The position numbers and the translations under genes are program-made. The notes beneath the pieces were generated by a model. The model saw only the letters and a list, made by a program, of their open reading frames with translations, was not told the origin of the DNA and did no database searches. A stretch of DNA of 16,764 nucleotides from Bacteroidota bacterium (lineage in GTDB: Bacteria > Bacteroidota > Bacteroidia > Flavobacteriales_F > PHOS-HE28): the NCBI GenBank assembly GCA_023412755.1, contig JAEZCB010000190.1, positions 1 through 16,764 on the forward strand. The letters are read 5' to 3'. Below are positions 15,604 through 16,764 of the stretch, piece after piece. Numbering within the stretch: the stretch's first letter is position 1; the number at the start of each line of letters is the position of its first letter.

Positions 15604-16566
15604 TCACGAATGGTCGCCGATCCTGTCGATCACCCGGTAACTGTTGCGGTAGGGTGAATTCCGGCCCACCAATTCCGCCACGAAACCCATGGTGAACAAC
15701 TGTGTGCCGATGATCATGGCCGTGAGTGCCACATAGAAAAGGGCCTGGCTGGCCACTAACGGGGCCGTGCGTTCCAACACGAAAAGGTACCAGAGTTTGC
15801 TGCCCAGCAACCAGATGGTGATCAACGCGCCGAGCAGGAACATCAAGGTACCGAACGAACCAAAGAAGTGCATGGGCCGCCGGCCGAACTTGGACACGAA
15901 ACTGATCGTGAGCAGATCGAGGAAACCGTTCATGAAACGGTCCATGCCGAATTTGGTACGGCCATACTTGCGCGAATGGTGTTTCACCACCTTCTCCCCA
16001 ATGCGGTGGAAGCCTTCTTTTCTGGCCATCACCGGTATGTAGCGGTGCATCTCGCCATATACCTCGATGGCCTTCACCACCTCATTCCTGTAAGCCTTCA
16101 ACCCGCAATTGAAGTCGTGCAGCTTTACGCCGCTCAATTTCCGTGTGGCCCAGTTGTAAAGCTTGGTAGGCACCGTTTTACTGATGGGATCGTAGCGTTT
16201 CCTTTTCCAGCCGCTCACCAGATCGAAACCATCCACGGTGATCATGCGGTACAATTCAGGCAACTCATCCGGATCATCCTGAAGATCGGCGTCCATGGTG
16301 ATCACCACCCTGCCGCGAGCCGCACGGAATCCTTCATTCAGCGCCGGACTCTTGCCATAATTGCGGCCGAAACGGATCCCTTTTATCCGCGGATCCTCCT
16401 TCGCCAGCCGCTGCACCTCCTGCCAGGAACCATCGCTGCTGCCATCATCCACGAGGATCACTTCGTATTCCACGCCCATGCTTCCAAGTACCGCATGCAG
16501 CCTTTCCGCCAGCACGGGCAGCGACTCCCGCTCATTGAGCAACGGCACCACTATGGAAAGGTCCAT
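15604..16566 (-). CDS. Family 2 glycosyltransferase, GtrB/DPM1-like, with two membrane helices
   Basis: This 320-residue protein has an N-terminal GT-A catalytic domain (1-230) followed by two transmembrane helices (about 233-256 and 272-298). Motifs seen are SIVVPLLNE (4-12), nucleotide-binding VDDGSSDGS (39-47), the RNYGKSPALNEGF segment (68-80), the metal-binding DADLQDDP (92-99) and DFNCGLKAYR (151-160). The form is that of polyprenyl-phosphate glycosyltransferases (GtrB, DPM1, ArnC-like), which move a sugar from a nucleotide donor to undecaprenyl phosphate at the inner face of the cytoplasmic membrane for envelope glycan or lipid modification. The actual sugar cannot be read from sequence. 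It is a single gene here, converging on the sensor gene and divergent from the SRP RNA gene. A CAAGGATA at 16571-16578 (TATCCTTG on its strand) resembles a -7 element but lies too near the ATG. Confidence 0.9.
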   Translation of the reverse strand: MDLSIVVPLLNERESLPVLAERLHAVLGSMGVEYEVILVDDGSSDGSWQEVQRLAKEDPRIKGIRFGRNYGKSPALNEGFRAARGRVVITMDADLQDDPDELPELYRMITVDGFDLVSGWKRKRYDPISKTVPTKLYNWATRKLSGVKLHDFNCGLKAYRNEVVKAIEVYGEMHRYIPVMARKEGFHRIGEKVVKHHSRKYGRTKFGMDRFMNGFLDLLTISFVSKFGRRPMHFFGSFGTLMFLLGALITIWLLGSKLWYLFVLERTAPLVASQALFYVALTAMIIGTQLFTMGFVAELVGRNSPYRNSYRVIDRIGDHS

Positions 16567-16668
16567 GATGCAAGGATAGGACTTGTTGAGGCTTCGGCGG
16601 ATGATGGCCGCTCCCTTTCGGATAACGCATTTTCACGGTAATGGCCTCCAGCTTGGGCATGGGTGCCT

Positions 16669-16676
16669 TACCTTTG
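16669..16676 (+). promoter_or_regulatory. Bacteroidota -7 promoter element for the SRP RNA
   Basis: TACCTTTG matches the Bacteroidota primary sigma -7 consensus TAnnTTTG exactly and ends five bases before the GGGACAAG that looks like the 5' end of the RNA. No good TTTG is found about 19 bases upstream; the nearest TTG (16653-16655) is too close, so the -33 element is weak or absent. Confidence 0.5.
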
Positions 16677-16680
16677 TGCC

Positions 16681-16764
16681 GGGACAAGTCCTGTACGACC
16701 AGCTCCCGCTGAATCCCCCAGGTCCGGAAGGAAGCAAGGGCAGGCGGTCGTAGCGGTGCGATGC
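16681..16764 (+). ncRNA. ffs: Signal recognition particle RNA, small bacterial type (probably 3' truncated by window)
   Basis: The sequence holds the invariant SRP domain IV tip, AGGTCC-GGAA-GGAAGCA (16720-16735), with the GGAA tetraloop and the asymmetric loop that binds Ffh. Nested helices support the fold: CCC/GGG next to the tip, CCGC-UG with CA-GGCGG outside it, and a perfect TACGACC (16694-16700) with GGTCGTA (16746-16752). The RNA pairs with Ffh to deliver nascent membrane proteins to the translocon via FtsY. The 5' end is placed about five bases after the TACCTTTG element; the 3' strand of the outermost helix appears to continue past the right edge. Confidence 0.92.

Noticed and set aside
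16571..16578. TATCCTTG on the minus strand as a promoter for the glycosyltransferase.
   Set aside because: It has one mismatch to TAnnTTTG, no -33 element, and would start transcription at or inside the start codon.
15868..16641. 257-residue plus-strand open frame opposite the glycosyltransferase.
   Set aside because: The minus strand has a complete set of GT2 motifs; the plus frame is His/Ile/Pro-rich shadow sequence without recognisable motifs.

Overview
The window comes from a Bacteroidota genome, probably a high-GC Flavobacteriales-like lineage. The evidence is the presence of families largely confined to that phylum (DUF6089 and DUF6134 type exported proteins), the Bacteroidota style of SerC/SerA, several Bacteroidota-like TAnnTTTG promoter elements and the general weakness of Shine-Dalgarno sites. 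The sequence is gene dense. No intergenic gap exceeds about 135 bases, and I see no insertion sequence, phage, CRISPR or tRNA. Assignments are by reading the sequence only; no database search was run.

Layout, left to right. (1) 1-3565 (+): a tight serine/PLP operon of the 3' part of serC, then serA, a DUF1015 protein and a YggS-type PLP-binding protein. SerC/serA and serA/DUF1015 are joined by 4-base ATGA start/stop overlaps. (2) 3636-4649 (+): a secreted DUF6089 beta-barrel-like protein. It is separated by a terminator-like hairpin from two minus-strand genes for exported proteins, a small lipoprotein and a DUF6134-like protein. (3) 5738-7243 (+): a PrsW-family intramembrane protease with an extra C-terminal soluble region, converging on a small exported protein of unknown function (7249-7800, -). 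(4) 7890-8630 (-): a two-gene unit of a lipoprotein cytochrome c and a three-helix small membrane protein. (5) 8749-15546 (+): a 2265-residue cytoplasmic signalling protein filling 40% of the window. (6) 15604-16566 (-): a GtrB/DPM-like glycosyltransferase with two membrane helices. (7) About 16681 to the right edge (+): the small bacterial SRP RNA (ffs), probably cut by the window end.

The most unusual object is the giant sensor. Its order is an N-terminal MerR/excisionase-like helix-turn-helix, a CheB-like domain that has lost all three catalytic residues, an apparently intact CheR methyltransferase, a CheR-linked PAS-like domain, a NEEL-rich coiled coil, nine PAS domains, HisKA, HATPase_c and a receiver. 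CheB-CheR-PAS-kinase fusions are known. A DNA-binding-like head and a dead esterase on such a protein are worth a closer look, since together they suggest a self-contained phosphorelay that may act at DNA rather than on chemoreceptors. A second lead is the DUF1015 protein, whose HE and ADGHHR motifs recall ParB-like free-serine kinases and which lies inside a serine biosynthesis operon.
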